From Pisolithus tinctorius (lineage: Eukaryota; Basidiomycota; Agaricomycetes; Boletales; Pisolithaceae): a DNA stretch of 64,000 bases. Positions 23,445-34,156 of this stretch are shown here, in pieces. Position 1 is the first letter of the stretch. Each line of letters begins with the position of its first letter. Made by a program: the position numbers and the translations under genes. A model generated the notes under the pieces. The model did not search any database. It saw only the letters and a list, made by a program, of their open reading frames with translations, and was not told the origin of the DNA. The stretch spans positions 1-64,000 of the forward strand of contig JANFAH010000070.1 in the NCBI GenBank assembly GCA_024663395.1, read 5' to 3'.

Positions 23445-23562
23445 TCTTTTTCAAGCGGATAACGATCTTTGAAGTGGATCTAGCCCCAATCGAATGGGAT
23501 TTCCGGGTCTGATCCTACCCCTTAAATATCCTCTCCCAACTAGTGAGTGCTCCCCATTCGAA

Positions 23563-24403
23563 ATGGAGTCAGAACTAACTTCGCTCCCTACCACGGATCA
23601 GATTCTCGCTCTCTCTTGTACGAACGTGGGCGTAGGTCCCGGGGGGACGACAGCTATGCTTGCGTGCGTGTTCTGATAGCTGTGATGTCCGGTGCCTCAT
23701 TCATCGTTCATAGTCGCGTCGCGATTGTTGACTACAAGGGCGACGTCGTATTGAACACCTTCGTAGCTCCAACTATGGAAGTCAGTGACTATAGGACTAC
23801 AACAACAGGGATCGAACCTTCACACCTCTTGTCCCGTAAGTCACGATGTCTGCTCTCGAATACAATGCAATACGAAATGTTCTGCGAAATAGCTGAAATC
23901 CCGTCGTTTGATCGAGTCCAGCAGCACATTGCGGACCTTATTAAAGGAAAGATAATTGTCGGCCACAGTCTCTGGCACGACCTGTCGGGTGAGGGCCATA
24001 GATTGTTCCTACAGCTCTCTGTGCTTACAGTGATATAGTCCTAGGTATCGCGCATCCCGCCGTGGGCACGAGGGATGTTGCATTGTATCAACCTTTTAAG
24101 AATGCACTTCGCTCTCCAAATCAAGTGGTTGGGCTTCAAACCCTCATGTGGCATCTCATGCGTCGCCGTTGCCAAGACGGTCATTTACATCCCGTAGGTC
24201 TTTTAAAGGCTTTTTTTTACGTCTAGTTGTCTTTGATGCCCGGATCACGGAATTGCTAAACACCATTACTTTCACAGGTGGAAAACTCTCGTGCAGCGCT
24301 CGATTTATACCGCACCGTTGCACCTGAGTGGGAGGGCGAGGTCTCAGTAGGCAATTGGCCCTGCTCCCTTCCACCAAGTAGCTTTTCCCGCTGTTATCTG
24401 TAA
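23563..24403 (+). CDS. REX4-like exonuclease-fold protein lacking catalytic acidic residues
   Basis: Five exons (23563..23663, 23714..23835, 23893..23988, 24039..24193, 24278..24403) encode 199 residues. The fold matches the DEDDh RNase of Rex4/REXO4. It has ALSCTNVGVGPGG where active members have a DCEMVG-type motif, then VSDYRTTTTGIEP, a KIIVGHSLWHDL motif, HPAVGTRDVALYQ, and a final VENSRAALDLYR where ED is expected. Hence Ser18 and Thr20 replace Asp and Glu of the first motif, and Asn161 replaces the last Asp; only the Asp of HDL remains. Rex4 normally trims pre-rRNA in the nucleolus. This protein is predicted to be catalytically dead, perhaps an RNA- or partner-binding relative. All exons splice in frame, so it is not an obvious pseudogene. 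Start was taken at 23563; an in-frame ATG exists at 23494. Confidence 0.75.
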
Positions 24404-24635
24404 CGTGCTTCTAACTGTCCAATTACTTCTTTTACCTCTCGTCACTTTGTCGAAATGAACGCTTGCTCATTGGTCCATATTGTACAACCACCTATGCTGT
24501 AACAATACTAAGCGCACCTTCCTGCGGTATCTACTTTTGAGCGCTATTTCACTTCTGCAACGTGTTGAGTCGAGCGACCTCTAAAACGGGGGTAAACGAC
24601 TCCGACTACCACAAGATTTGGGTAAAAACAGAGGA

Positions 24636-26270
24636 CTATAATAATGGTTGTTTTTGGCTGTCGCTTCGTTCCTTCATCCGCAGGAATTTTTTCTCCAGCA
24701 ACGACCATCTCCGGTTCTCTACACCCTCACGACTAAAATAACTTCGAAGTGGCCATCTTCGTTGCGCCTTGTACGAGGACCGCGAAGGGGGATCTCCAAA
24801 TACTTCGACTTGCAACCTCCATCCGTGCTTAATCATACGAGCCGTTTTCTCCCTTCGAAGGATATCTTCTGCAATGTCTAAACGGCCTTCTTTCAAAGCA
24901 AGGCTGACAACACGTCTCCTGACCATGCCAGACTCGATATGTGGTCCCCACTGTTGCCGAAATTTTCGCAAACACTGGAGAGCTAGCGTCCCACAGCGAC
25001 GGGAACCGCGTAAACTTCCTAACAACAGGAATAACGACATCGGTGACGGTTTGACACTAGGGCAGACACCAAGAAAGTCGAAGAGAATGCGGCGTTGGGT
25101 AAAATGACGTGAGAGTCCGTGCTTGATGGGAAGGGTACACATATGTAGATGAATTATGTTCAGAATCGTCCGTCGATGGCAGGGCCTGATGCGCAATGGA
25201 AGGTTCTTCAGATAAGAGGAAGCCATTGAGAATGCAAGTTGTCGATGGCCCGTTTCTATCATTATGCGTGAGAGAATAAGAATAATCCGTGGACGAATTT
25301 CAGAAGTAAGTAAAGGTAAGGCCTTCATGAGCACTTGGTAATGAAACATGGCTGCAACCGGTGATATATGGGATGGACATGGTCGTAGATTTATCCGCGA
25401 GGGTCCCCGTGAACCGCACTTCTCATATCTGACGGCGGCTGAGACCCTACGTCTATCGTAGTATCGAAGAGCACCGTGCTTCTGCGAGCCAAAAAGCTCC
25501 AGCCATAGAGGCAGTGGAATGGTATGAAGATGCGATTGTTTAACTGTAGGCTGCCGGCCCAATAACCGTCGGGAAACGCGGGAAACGCGCTCCCGGGCTT
25601 CATCCCATCGGCCTGTGCGTACTAGCCACCTAACAATCAATTTCCACGTTTCCATATTTGCGGGTATGAGCTCCTCTCGCATGGAAAGAAGAAGGCGCAT
25701 CGCTGTTCCGAATGCTGCATGTCGAATTGCTAGGTTGATAAGAAAGTTGTAGGAACGTGCAGACCGGAAAGCTTTAGGGTAACGAAAATGGTAGTTTATT
25801 GCGGTTTTCATGGAGTGTGAATTGGACGCGGTGATCCGCAAAAGGTTTCGATAAAGTGACTTCTGCGACGTTGGGACGAGAAACTGAGGAATTAAAACAT
25901 TCTCTCGGGAGGTTGAGGTGACCAGGGGCGTGCTCTCTGCGGGAGGGTCTAGGTAACGCATAGGATCTGCCTTCCCTGGGTCCGTCCAGTTCATATCGTG
26001 CTCAGATAGTGTGTCTGGATCAATGGACTGGACACCGGTGGGCCCCTGCATAGGAGGAAGCTCAGTTACCCTGGGTTTGTGAAGGAAGCGCGAAGAGGAA
26101 ATGAGGACGCGGTGACTAGAACCGGACGTATCCAGCCTTTTCTTGGTAGTCAAGCGGATGTCGCTGATATGAGCGCGTCGAGTCCATGCACGGGCAGCGG
26201 CGGACTGCAAGACCGATGACAACGGTGTCACACTTGGAGTAGAGACCAAATGGGCGGCATGATGAAGCAT
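24636..26270 (-). CDS. Putative mitochondrial PPR-like protein, intronless
   Basis: One uninterrupted frame of 544 residues runs from ATG 26270. The first ~60 residues are rich in Arg, Ser and Ala with few acids (LQSAAARAWTRRAHISDIRL), as in mitochondrial import signals. The rest is alpha-helical and basic, with helix pairs such as SYNFLINLAIRHAAFGTAMR and METWKLIVRWLVRTGRWDEA that resemble degenerate pentatricopeptide repeats. PPR proteins bind organellar RNA. The lack of introns in this intron-rich region is notable. The family call rests on repeat-like helices and the leader; specific function is unknown. Confidence 0.6.
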   Translation of the reverse strand: MLHHAAHLVSTPSVTPLSSVLQSAAARAWTRRAHISDIRLTTKKRLDTSGSSHRVLISSSRFLHKPRVTELPPMQGPTGVQSIDPDTLSEHDMNWTDPGKADPMRYLDPPAESTPLVTSTSRENVLIPQFLVPTSQKSLYRNLLRITASNSHSMKTAINYHFRYPKAFRSARSYNFLINLAIRHAAFGTAMRLLLSMREELIPANMETWKLIVRWLVRTGRWDEARERVSRVSRRLLGRQPTVKQSHLHTIPLPLWLELFGSQKHGALRYYDRRRVSAAVRYEKCGSRGPSRINLRPCPSHISPVAAMFHYQVLMKALPLLTSEIRPRIILILSRIMIETGHRQLAFSMASSYLKNLPLRIRPCHRRTILNIIHLHMCTLPIKHGLSRHFTQRRILFDFLGVCPSVKPSPMSLFLLLGSLRGSRRCGTLALQCLRKFRQQWGPHIESGMVRRRVVSLALKEGRLDIAEDILRREKTARMIKHGWRLQVEVFGDPPSRSSYKAQRRWPLRSYFSREGVENRRWSLLEKKFLRMKERSDSQKQPLL

Positions 26271-26571
26271 GCATGAGTAGCAACTGAAAACCCATTAATT
26301 ACTTGGTTCAAACACTGGCCTCTTTATACTTACAGCAGTCTCGAAGCTTTGCTGCGACCAGGAAACTTGTGTTCGTAGTTTTCAGAAGTGTTGACGTTTA
26401 GACCAAACAGTGCCAAATGATATACTATAACCAGTCATCAACTACTCCTGTCGGGGACACCAGCTTGGCATGAACAGACATGTGTATTGTGCTACAGATA
26501 GAACGTGTGATGTGTATCTGACCCTCCGAAGATCCAAGTGAATAAAGGAAGGAAACCAACCACTATAGTCA
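26271..26571. other. Intergenic between two - strand genes
   Basis: 301 bp upstream of the PPR-like gene and downstream of STS1 on the - strand. Nothing else is recognised. Confidence 0.4.
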
Positions 26572-27842
26572 TTAGAGTTCGTCCATTGCCTGCTGCACAC
26601 TCCGCCCAACTAACCAACCAACCTTGGCTACCCAACGATCCCTTATGTCCTTCATGACACTCCAGCCGTCAGGGCCCCTTGTATCTGCGAATTCATCCAA
26701 TGTTCTTTCCCATGCGCGGACAGTTTCTCCTCCGAACATCCCTCCCTCGCTGTTAACTACTTCATCTATCCTGTCTATCCAAGTCATCCATTCTTGCGAT
26801 AGACGGGGCATTAATAGTGGCACAAGCGAAGACTGCGTAAGAGGCGGTTGAGAAAGAATGTGTGTTGTGAGGGCAGAGAGAAATAGGAAAGTTTCGGATG
26901 GATGCGATTTGTCTTTATGTTGCAACTGCAGGGTCGTCGAGTGGCTTCGGGAGGAGGAACCGGAGCCATCGGCAGAAGCTTCAGCAGCGCGAACGTAGGA
27001 GAAATAAGGCACGTAAGACATGCAGACAGATACAAAGTCATTGATATGTGGTCGCAGCCGAGATAAAATGTAAGATTCTCGCATCTGACTGCCATCAGTT
27101 ACGCTTTGATGATCAACATTGTTCAGATTCGATTTCTGCGACCCAAATCCAAATCCGAACCCTAGGGAGGATGTGGTGGAGACAGGTGTGAAGGTTGGCG
27201 TACTAGAATACGGATAGGCATCTCGTAATTTTCTGGCGGAGTGGTCCAAAGCTTGTAACGTGATCTCGAGTGTTGGAGGTGGTATCAGGGGTAAAATAAG
27301 TGACTTGAGCGAGGGTTGTGCATTGAGCATAGCGTTCAAGAGTGGCAGCAGAGACTGAGGAGGTAAGCTAGCTGCGGAGAGAATTTCAGGGAACCAGGGA
27401 CGCCCAGCACATGCATGAACATACCAAGTAGAATGCCAACGTCCACGTCTTCCTCTTCATTTCGTTGCTTGCTTTCTTTTGTATTAGATTCGCCGTTTGC
27501 ATCGGTAGGGTTTGCCACCCTTGCCCGCTTTGGCACCGCACGTCTCGGTCGCTCTGGCGTGGGGCTTCGGTCCATTGTGACATCCCTCCCCGCCTGGCGA
27601 AATGAGTCTGGCTCTTCATCCGGCTCGTGACGACGTTTCTGTACTCGTTGAATTTGATGGGGGATATTCATGTGGGAAGTAAGTTGCTGAAAGGCAACTG
27701 GTTGTTTGTGTCCAGGTTCTTGCTTGCCTGGATTCATAAAAGGCGGACCGCCAGATAGTGCGAAGCCAAACCCAAACCGTGAGCTGGGGTGGCTGGCAGG
27801 GTTATGAAGAAAGTCCAGCTGTGGGTGGACAACGTTCGCCAT
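26572..27842 (-). CDS. STS1: Nuclear proteasome tethering factor Sts1/Cut8
   Basis: Two exons, complement(26572..27371, 27425..27842), encode 405 residues. The N-terminus (MANVVHPQLDFLHNPASHPS) and a central basic patch (RPRRAVPKRAR) precede the Cut8 core. The junction gives VDVGILLASLPPQSLLPLLN, then LIPPPTLEITLQALDHSARK, a hallmark of the family. The C-terminus reads WVAKVGWLVGRSVQQAMDEL. Sts1/Cut8 tethers the 26S proteasome in the nucleus, and in yeast its import depends on importin alpha (Srp1). Both importin alpha and the proteasome subunit RPN2 are encoded further right in this window. Confidence 0.9.
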
Positions 27843-28487
27843 GGTGGTGAGCGATGGCCAGGAATGGTTGATATTGAGGGATGTAATGTCGGTATACGAG
27901 TACGAGTACCATCCTTGTCCAGCCCGTTGCAACGCGGCACGACAAAGCCGACCGGCCCTCATTCATGATCACGTGCTATAAAAATTGGTAATTTGTTTCC
28001 AAGTCCGTCTTTTTTTCTTTTTCTTTGTCCTGGCGCTTTTCAGAGGTGAGTCCGGCTTCCCGGTGGCGACTTCTCGCTGTGACGAGCCAATGAATCGCTA
28101 CGTCGAAGCCCATATGGGCTTGTGAGTCATCTCTTATACCCAAATTTCTGAGCTTCTTCTGTTCCATTGTAATTCATGTCACTAATCAACGAAGTTATTA
28201 GTCCCATACGCGTCAAGTTTCCTAGAGGTGGGTTAATTTAACCAATCTGCTTCCATGTGATGCAATAAAATAGAAGTCAAGCCCTGACCTTGTCCTTGGG
28301 GCAAGCGTTGATGAGCATCCATGCTAATACTGATCCTTGCGCATCGAGATCCCGAACTCTCGCTAATCTTGCTTTTCCGCAGAATGCCAACGCACACGAA
28401 GCACGGTATAGGGATATCGGGCGAATATTAACTATCGTATAATACTATTGTAGGACCCATCATGTCTATAGTCCGTTCTTTTACGAG
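27843..28487. promoter_or_regulatory. Long upstream region of STS1
   Basis: 645 bp with a CACGTG hexamer at 27970-27975 and a CT-rich stretch near 28010-28030. No coding exon chain was found on either strand. Confidence 0.4.
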
Positions 28488-31302
28488 TTAAGAGTTTGTC
28501 CATAACATGTTGGCTATCCACATAAACACGACGGCAAGCCCAACTCTGACTTTCACCTCGAGCTGGCCGTGATTCCAGGCCTTGATAATAGTTGACTGAC
28601 ACTGCGCCGCTCGTGTTAAATTTTTTAACCAGTGCTGGGAGTGTACAGAGGTGTCGGTTTCAGGGCAGTCCTCCCCACTACTTGTGGGATCCTCACCTGG
28701 CCGCACCAGACGGACAGCTTCTACACACTCAGTGGTAGCATGTTCGCTATACCCGTGCCCAGGCACCTCCCGATTGCTCGTCGGTAGCGTTTGGTCGCGT
28801 GGATCGCAGACCCACGACGTGATCTCCCCGCTAGCCCATGCAACTTGATGCGACACGTAGATGAAAACGAGGGATGTGAGAACGAAATTCAGTGGTCGCC
28901 ATCTGGTACCGGGAATAACGAGAAGAATGCCCTTCGTGTCTCCAGCGAGCCAGAGGTGGAACTGAATGATGAAGGTCTCCAGCGAACACTTTCCTACGAA
29001 CGCAAAGGCGCGGGACGAGGAAGATCGTAAGAGTGGTGTAGCATTGCGCAGAATGACGAATGCGGTTATCGGTAGAAATGAGATGTAAGGGTGCCATGAA
29101 TTGTATGTAAACTTGCTTTCTTGCAGAAGTTCGAAGCCAGTGAACCAGAGTAAGGTGAGGACGGAACAGCCACATCCCACCTTGACCAGCGCGGGCCACA
29201 AAGGATGGTCGGTGAGGTGATATTCACGGATTTTCACAACTGCGACAGCAGTCAACATCCCCCAATAAACTATGTATTGGTCGAGCGTCACTCGGAAATG
29301 CCATTCGCGCACAGACCAGTCGATGTTAAATAACTGCTTGAGCACCGTGAACAGCGACTCCAGCGGCCAGTTCTGGCGCATGAAAATTGCAAACATGGCC
29401 ATGGACAACAGGATCTTGCAAACGAGGAAAAGGCTGTTGCCGTTCAGTTGGGAACCGATCGCCATCGTGCCGTAGATGATCATGAACCACATAGAAACCA
29501 ACGGCGTGAAGTAGTATGAAAGGTAATTCGTGTTCATGGTATACACCAACACAAGCGTGAGGAGGTTCAATCGAACCATAACCTGCAAAGAGAAAAGCAA
29601 CGTCAACATATGTTTCCGTCTTGGACATAACACTCCGCACTTACCTGCGCGACACGAAGAAAGCTGAAATCTGCTTTCTTCAGGTAAAAGGTAGTGTGTC
29701 CATAACCAGTCATAAACAGGTATGCGGCAACTAGGACGCGGATCGGATTATAAATACCGGATATTTTGGATGCTCCGAAATAATGATAAATCAGAATTGC
29801 GACTAGGAACATGTTAGATCTCCATTAAACAGGTGGATCAGAAGGACACACTCTGCATCCATCCCTTCCATTCGTCACTTTGATCACGGTTTAAGAAGCC
29901 CAAATCCTTGTCAGCTCGATGAAGGGTGGCCATTCCTACGAGAAGGGATGCCAAGAAAAGGAAGGCGAAGGGCAAGGAGCTAAATTCTTTCTGCTCCTTA
30001 AGCCATAATCCAGTGCGGTCCGCGAGGTATATCATGCAAACAGTGGCTCCGAACACTGCTAGTGCAAGGTAGTTTTTGCTGTTAGCGCCACCCTTGCCAG
30101 CACTCTGAAGCCCTAAGTAATGGTAAGACTGGTTCGGGATGAAGCATTGACTTGGAGTACACCTACATAATCGAACAGAGACGCAGGTCCACACCGCAAT
30201 GATAGTAAGAACGATGAATTGCATCGTCGATGGCCAAGGGTACGCCCGACAACAAGTCTTATCCATGGGGGGAATCTTGGACCACTCATTGTTACAGCGT
30301 AGATTAAGTAGAATGTTGGCCTGTGTTTTGACCACGGAATCCGAGAAATGTAATCCATCCTCCGTTTGAGAGTCGTCTAGCATTTGATTAAAAACGAGAG
30401 GAAACAAGACCGGTGCAGCGTCGACGGCTCCGGAGAACTGCCACAGAGAGCCAACATGTGATGGTTTAATGCGATGGTAGAGGTCGGAGTTCATTGCATC
30501 TATGTCCGGCGAACGCATGGTACTGTACCGCTCCGGTGACAATTTCGAGGCAACAACATCTTCGACGGGAAGAAAAACCGTTGTTTCTGCAGGTTTGACT
30601 GGGGCTGCAGATACGGCCGTAATATGTTCGTCGACCATTGCCTCCCATGCAGGCAGGCCTCCGGATGTATTAGCGTAGCGAAGGTACCAAAGGCCCGACC
30701 CAACGACCAAAAGAGCAGGCACCTGGGGGCTCGAATTTCCAATGTGGTGCTCATGGGGATTGATTAGGGCTAGGGCAGATGACGTGTTCAGAAATGGATC
30801 CCAGACGAAGTCAAGGGCAACATTAGAGTCCGCGACAAAGGAAAAGTCGGTATGCTTCCGATCATCTTGAGGGGGTGCACTCGGTAGTTTGGGGTCAACG
30901 ATGTGGATGAATTGGAAGTACAATGTCCGTGTTACGGAGTCACCCACAAAAGCGACATGTCGAGATGCAAGACAACGAGAGGCGTCTGCGGCTTTGTAGG
31001 AATGTAACATGCAACCTAGGGTACTAGAGATGAATAAACGCAGGCCAACGCAGGACTCATACTCGCCTTCTGGCTGCCAGTTGCGATGGGCATCGTCTAA
31101 CCAACTTCCCTTTGTTAATAGTGCATCGCAACGGGTGGGGTCCAGTTGGTCTGAAACGATGTATGAGCAGAAGACGAGATATATTCGCCCATGTACAGAT
31201 ACCAAACAGAAAAAACCGCAGCAGTCCTAACAGAACTGAGAACACGATGATGAGCAGGACCAGATGGTCGTGCCATAACGGTCCCAGTCTCGTTCTTGTC
31301 AT
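28488..31302 (-). CDS. CAS1: Cas1p-type polysaccharide O-acetyltransferase
   Basis: Four exons, complement(28488..29582, 29645..29802, 29852..31150, 31203..31302), give 883 residues. An N-terminal signal-anchor ([19 protein letters not shown]) leads to a lumenal SGNH-like catalytic domain with GDSVTR near residue 103 and DGLHF near 298; these supply the Ser and the Asp/His. About a dozen membrane helices follow, with the Cas1-family core [19 protein letters not shown] and [20 protein letters not shown]. Family members O-acetylate glucuronoxylomannan in Cryptococcus and sialic acid in animals (CASD1), in the Golgi. The gene looks complete. The substrate in a non-capsulated fungus is unknown; a wall or secreted glycan is likely. 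Confidence 0.92.
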
Positions 31303-31545
31303 GAGGTTGAGAAAAGCTTAAAAGTTGCCTGCGATCATGAAAAGTGAGGCTGCAACTGCGAGAAAAGGTGATACGGCCACAGAAGTCCGTTAAGTTAATT
31401 CATTCATTACGGTATACACTCGCAAAAACATTTGCAAATTATGTAAGTATTGAACAACACCTAAACATCGTCCTTCACTACATGAGTGTCCGATGATGCC
31501 TTACTGGCAAGTCCGTTCTAAGAAAAAAGGCAGAAAGACTATATA

Positions 31546-33739
31546 CTAGACCCTCCGGTGGTCGTCGTTGAGTAAGTGAAACCTGGAATAATCTGTCGAA
31601 AAGGCCAGCAGAAAAATTAAATTTCAGACATACCAGTCCCTTGGCAGTAGTCATTGGACGACAAGGGTATGCAAGACAAGTATCGACAGCCAGAGCATGC
31701 TAGTGACAGTTCATGAGTCGATGCAGGCAATCTGCACAGAGCACATACCGGCATACGGATCTGAAGTGTAGAAGTTGCGTACGAGGACTACGAACAGGAC
31801 AACTGCCAATGGAATAGCCGCAAGTCTGAAGGCCCACATGATAGCCTTGTGCCGACGCGTCGGGCTAATGACTGGGTAAAAAGTCGTTCCAACAAGAAGA
31901 CCCATGCAAAGCCCTCCGAGGTGGGCTAAAGTGGCGTCAGCACTCGTTGCAAACACGAAGTAAAGAGCACGGACCAAAATTATCAACATCTCAATTCCGG
32001 TAAGTTCGTCAATTGGTTAAAGCGCGGGTTGAGTGGAAACCTACAGGGAATATAACCAAGAGCAATGCCGAATACGAGTTCTACGCTCATCCACGCAAGC
32101 TAAGCGCCAAGTGTGAGATCTCGAACTACAGGTAATGTCCAGCCATACCCTCTTCCGTGGCTGATGATGATAACGCCAATGTGCAAACAGATCCACCCAC
32201 GTCACCTTTGTCGGTGTTAGGATACCACGGAACAAAACACGAATAAGACCACAAACTGCAACTGTGCCAAAAATTGCACCACTGGCACCCACGGATGGCG
32301 CACCAACTAGTGAGAAGTTACCACCCAAAACATTGCTATCGAACGTGTGAGCAGTGCGACGTGTGACGGGCTGCAACATACCCAAAAATGCCAGCGGCGA
32401 AGTAAGTTAAGAAGAATCCTCCCGAGCCCATTTCGCGCTCAATCTAGTAAGATGAGTTGAGTTCATCTAGTCACAGCAACAGCCACATGTGCTACCTGTG
32501 CAGACACAGTTAATTGCGCTAGCATGTTCAGCGCAATGTGAATGATGCCCGCGTGCAAGAATATCGGAGTGATGAATCTAAGTATTCTTGTGGTCAAAAA
32601 CGAGTCCTTCGGACGCAGAGATAATTTCTCACCGAAACCACTGATTGGGAGTTCCGTTTCCCCATCCTCCGAAGCCGCACACATCTTCAATAGTGCATAA
32701 GCTCGTCGGTGGGTTTGCAGTATCGTTCAAGCCTAAAGCAATGGCGCTGAGCATTGACAACTAGCCATACAAGTTATTTCCTACATGGCATTAAAGTCGA
32801 CGAAGAGATGTTCGTGACAGATTTCATACAGGGCGGGAAGCGAGCACCGAGATTAATGAGCGCACTCTCCGATGGTCCTAACATGGGGTTCACGACGGGC
32901 TGGACAACAGCTGTAAACCGCAGCCTATAACGATAGAATATTTAGTCCACAAACCTTGAGTGACACAGGTGACCCTTGTGCTCTAGCATTCACCACCAGC
33001 TCATTAATAAACACGCCAACCATGGCAATCGTCAAGGCCCATACTGCATCAATTGGTACGCGCGATACGCCACAGAATGTAGGACTTACCGACGAACGGG
33101 TATCTCTGCCGACCAATTCCTCGTTTCTTGTCTTCGATTCTCTGTTCTAATGGGTACTTTCCGGTGCCAAGAAGCTTTTGCCACGAATCAGGACTCTCTT
33201 CAACATGTTTTGGCTCTTTGTGATCTGGCTCTGCATAATCTGGCCAGCCGATTTCAGGACACAAGTTAGCGTGTTGGTGGCAAGAACTTACCCAAGTCCT
33301 GGTAATGTACAGTTTGACCCTTGTGTGTTGAATTTTCGATCAATGACGCTTCATCTCCCTTGCTCATTATCGAGCTTTGACGGAAAGCTGAATACAAGTC
33401 ATCGTCGGGGTATGCAGCATTCAAATTTCCGGGGCTCGCAGGAGGCACATCAGGATGCGATACCGAAAGGTGCTGTCCTACAGATGGAGCCGGCGTTGTG
33501 TTCATTTGGCGGTAACCAGTGGCTACCAACTGAGCCTCTGTCATGTCTGAGGTATTAGGAAGGGGGGTTGGAGATCCAATGGCAGGAAGACCACTCGTGG
33601 CAGACGTCGCGAACATATCCGCCTCGCCGTGCGACAAGAAGTCAGGAGGTCGAAAAGGTTCATCTCGTGCACCGTCTGAGAAGGGATCTGCATACCCTTG
33701 GGATGCTGGGCGGCCATCGTACCGAATCGAGTGCGCCAT
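31546..33739 (-). CDS. Rhomboid-family intramembrane serine protease
   Basis: About a dozen exons run from ATG 33739 (MAHSIRYDGRPASQ) to a stop at 31546 if a last 41-nt intron is used, or at 31617 if it is not. A long Ser/Pro-rich cytosolic N-terminus leads to the first helix (WALTIAMVGVFINELVV) and a lumenal Cys-rich loop (NLGARFPPC; CTIEDVCGFGGWGNGTP). The rhomboid core follows: FITPIFLHAGIIHIALNM, GSGGFFLTYFAAGIFGNVLG, the nucleophile motif GASGAIFG, and the His in VDNFAHLGGLCMGLL. The dyad Ser and His are present, so it should be active. Very short exons occur, one of 15 nt (31975..31989) coding VDN and its flanks. The C-terminal CSGCRYLSCIPLSS is Cys-rich. Confidence 0.85.
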
Positions 33740-34156
33740 TAATGGGGCGCCGTGCGAAATGTGAGAGAGAAGGTTAAGCAACGGGCAGATCGTTGATATG
33801 TACCGTATTTGAGGAGGCACAAGGGCTTGGCTGTCACAGCACTGCCATCGGGCTCCACAGCCTAATACATTCATCCAAGCACGCAACTGCCACCACATTG
33901 CACTTCCACGTTTCCCTTGGAAGATTGCCCTGAGCAGGTCTGAGTACAGCCTTAGATATAGTCTCCCCTAGGCAAACCAAAAACGCGAGACGTAACCGGG
34001 ACCGTATTGTTCGTCCGTAGCTTAGCATCTGTGGTGCAACTGTCTACACTTACATGATCTACATGATCTACACAATGCAAGAAAGCGATGTGATACAGGC
34101 CAGTCTGTGAATTGGGTAGAGATAAAAAGAACCCAAGAGGCTCGAGTTTGAATACA
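33740..34156. other. Intergenic, rhomboid upstream region
   Basis: 417 bp without a convincing exon. A perfect short tandem ACATGATCT repeat lies near 34053-34071. Confidence 0.4.

Larger units (their letters stand above)
21746..23562. other. Gene-poor island, 1.8 kb
   Basis: Between the RING-CH gene and the REX4-like gene I find no exon chain that reads as a protein with splice signals. Short open frames exist on both strands (for example 22886-23074 on -, 62 codons from an ATG), but none has a recognisable motif. The island holds an imperfect tandem duplication (22746-22859) and an (AT)8 tract. It could hold a long non-coding RNA or a decayed element; neither is shown. Confidence 0.5.
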
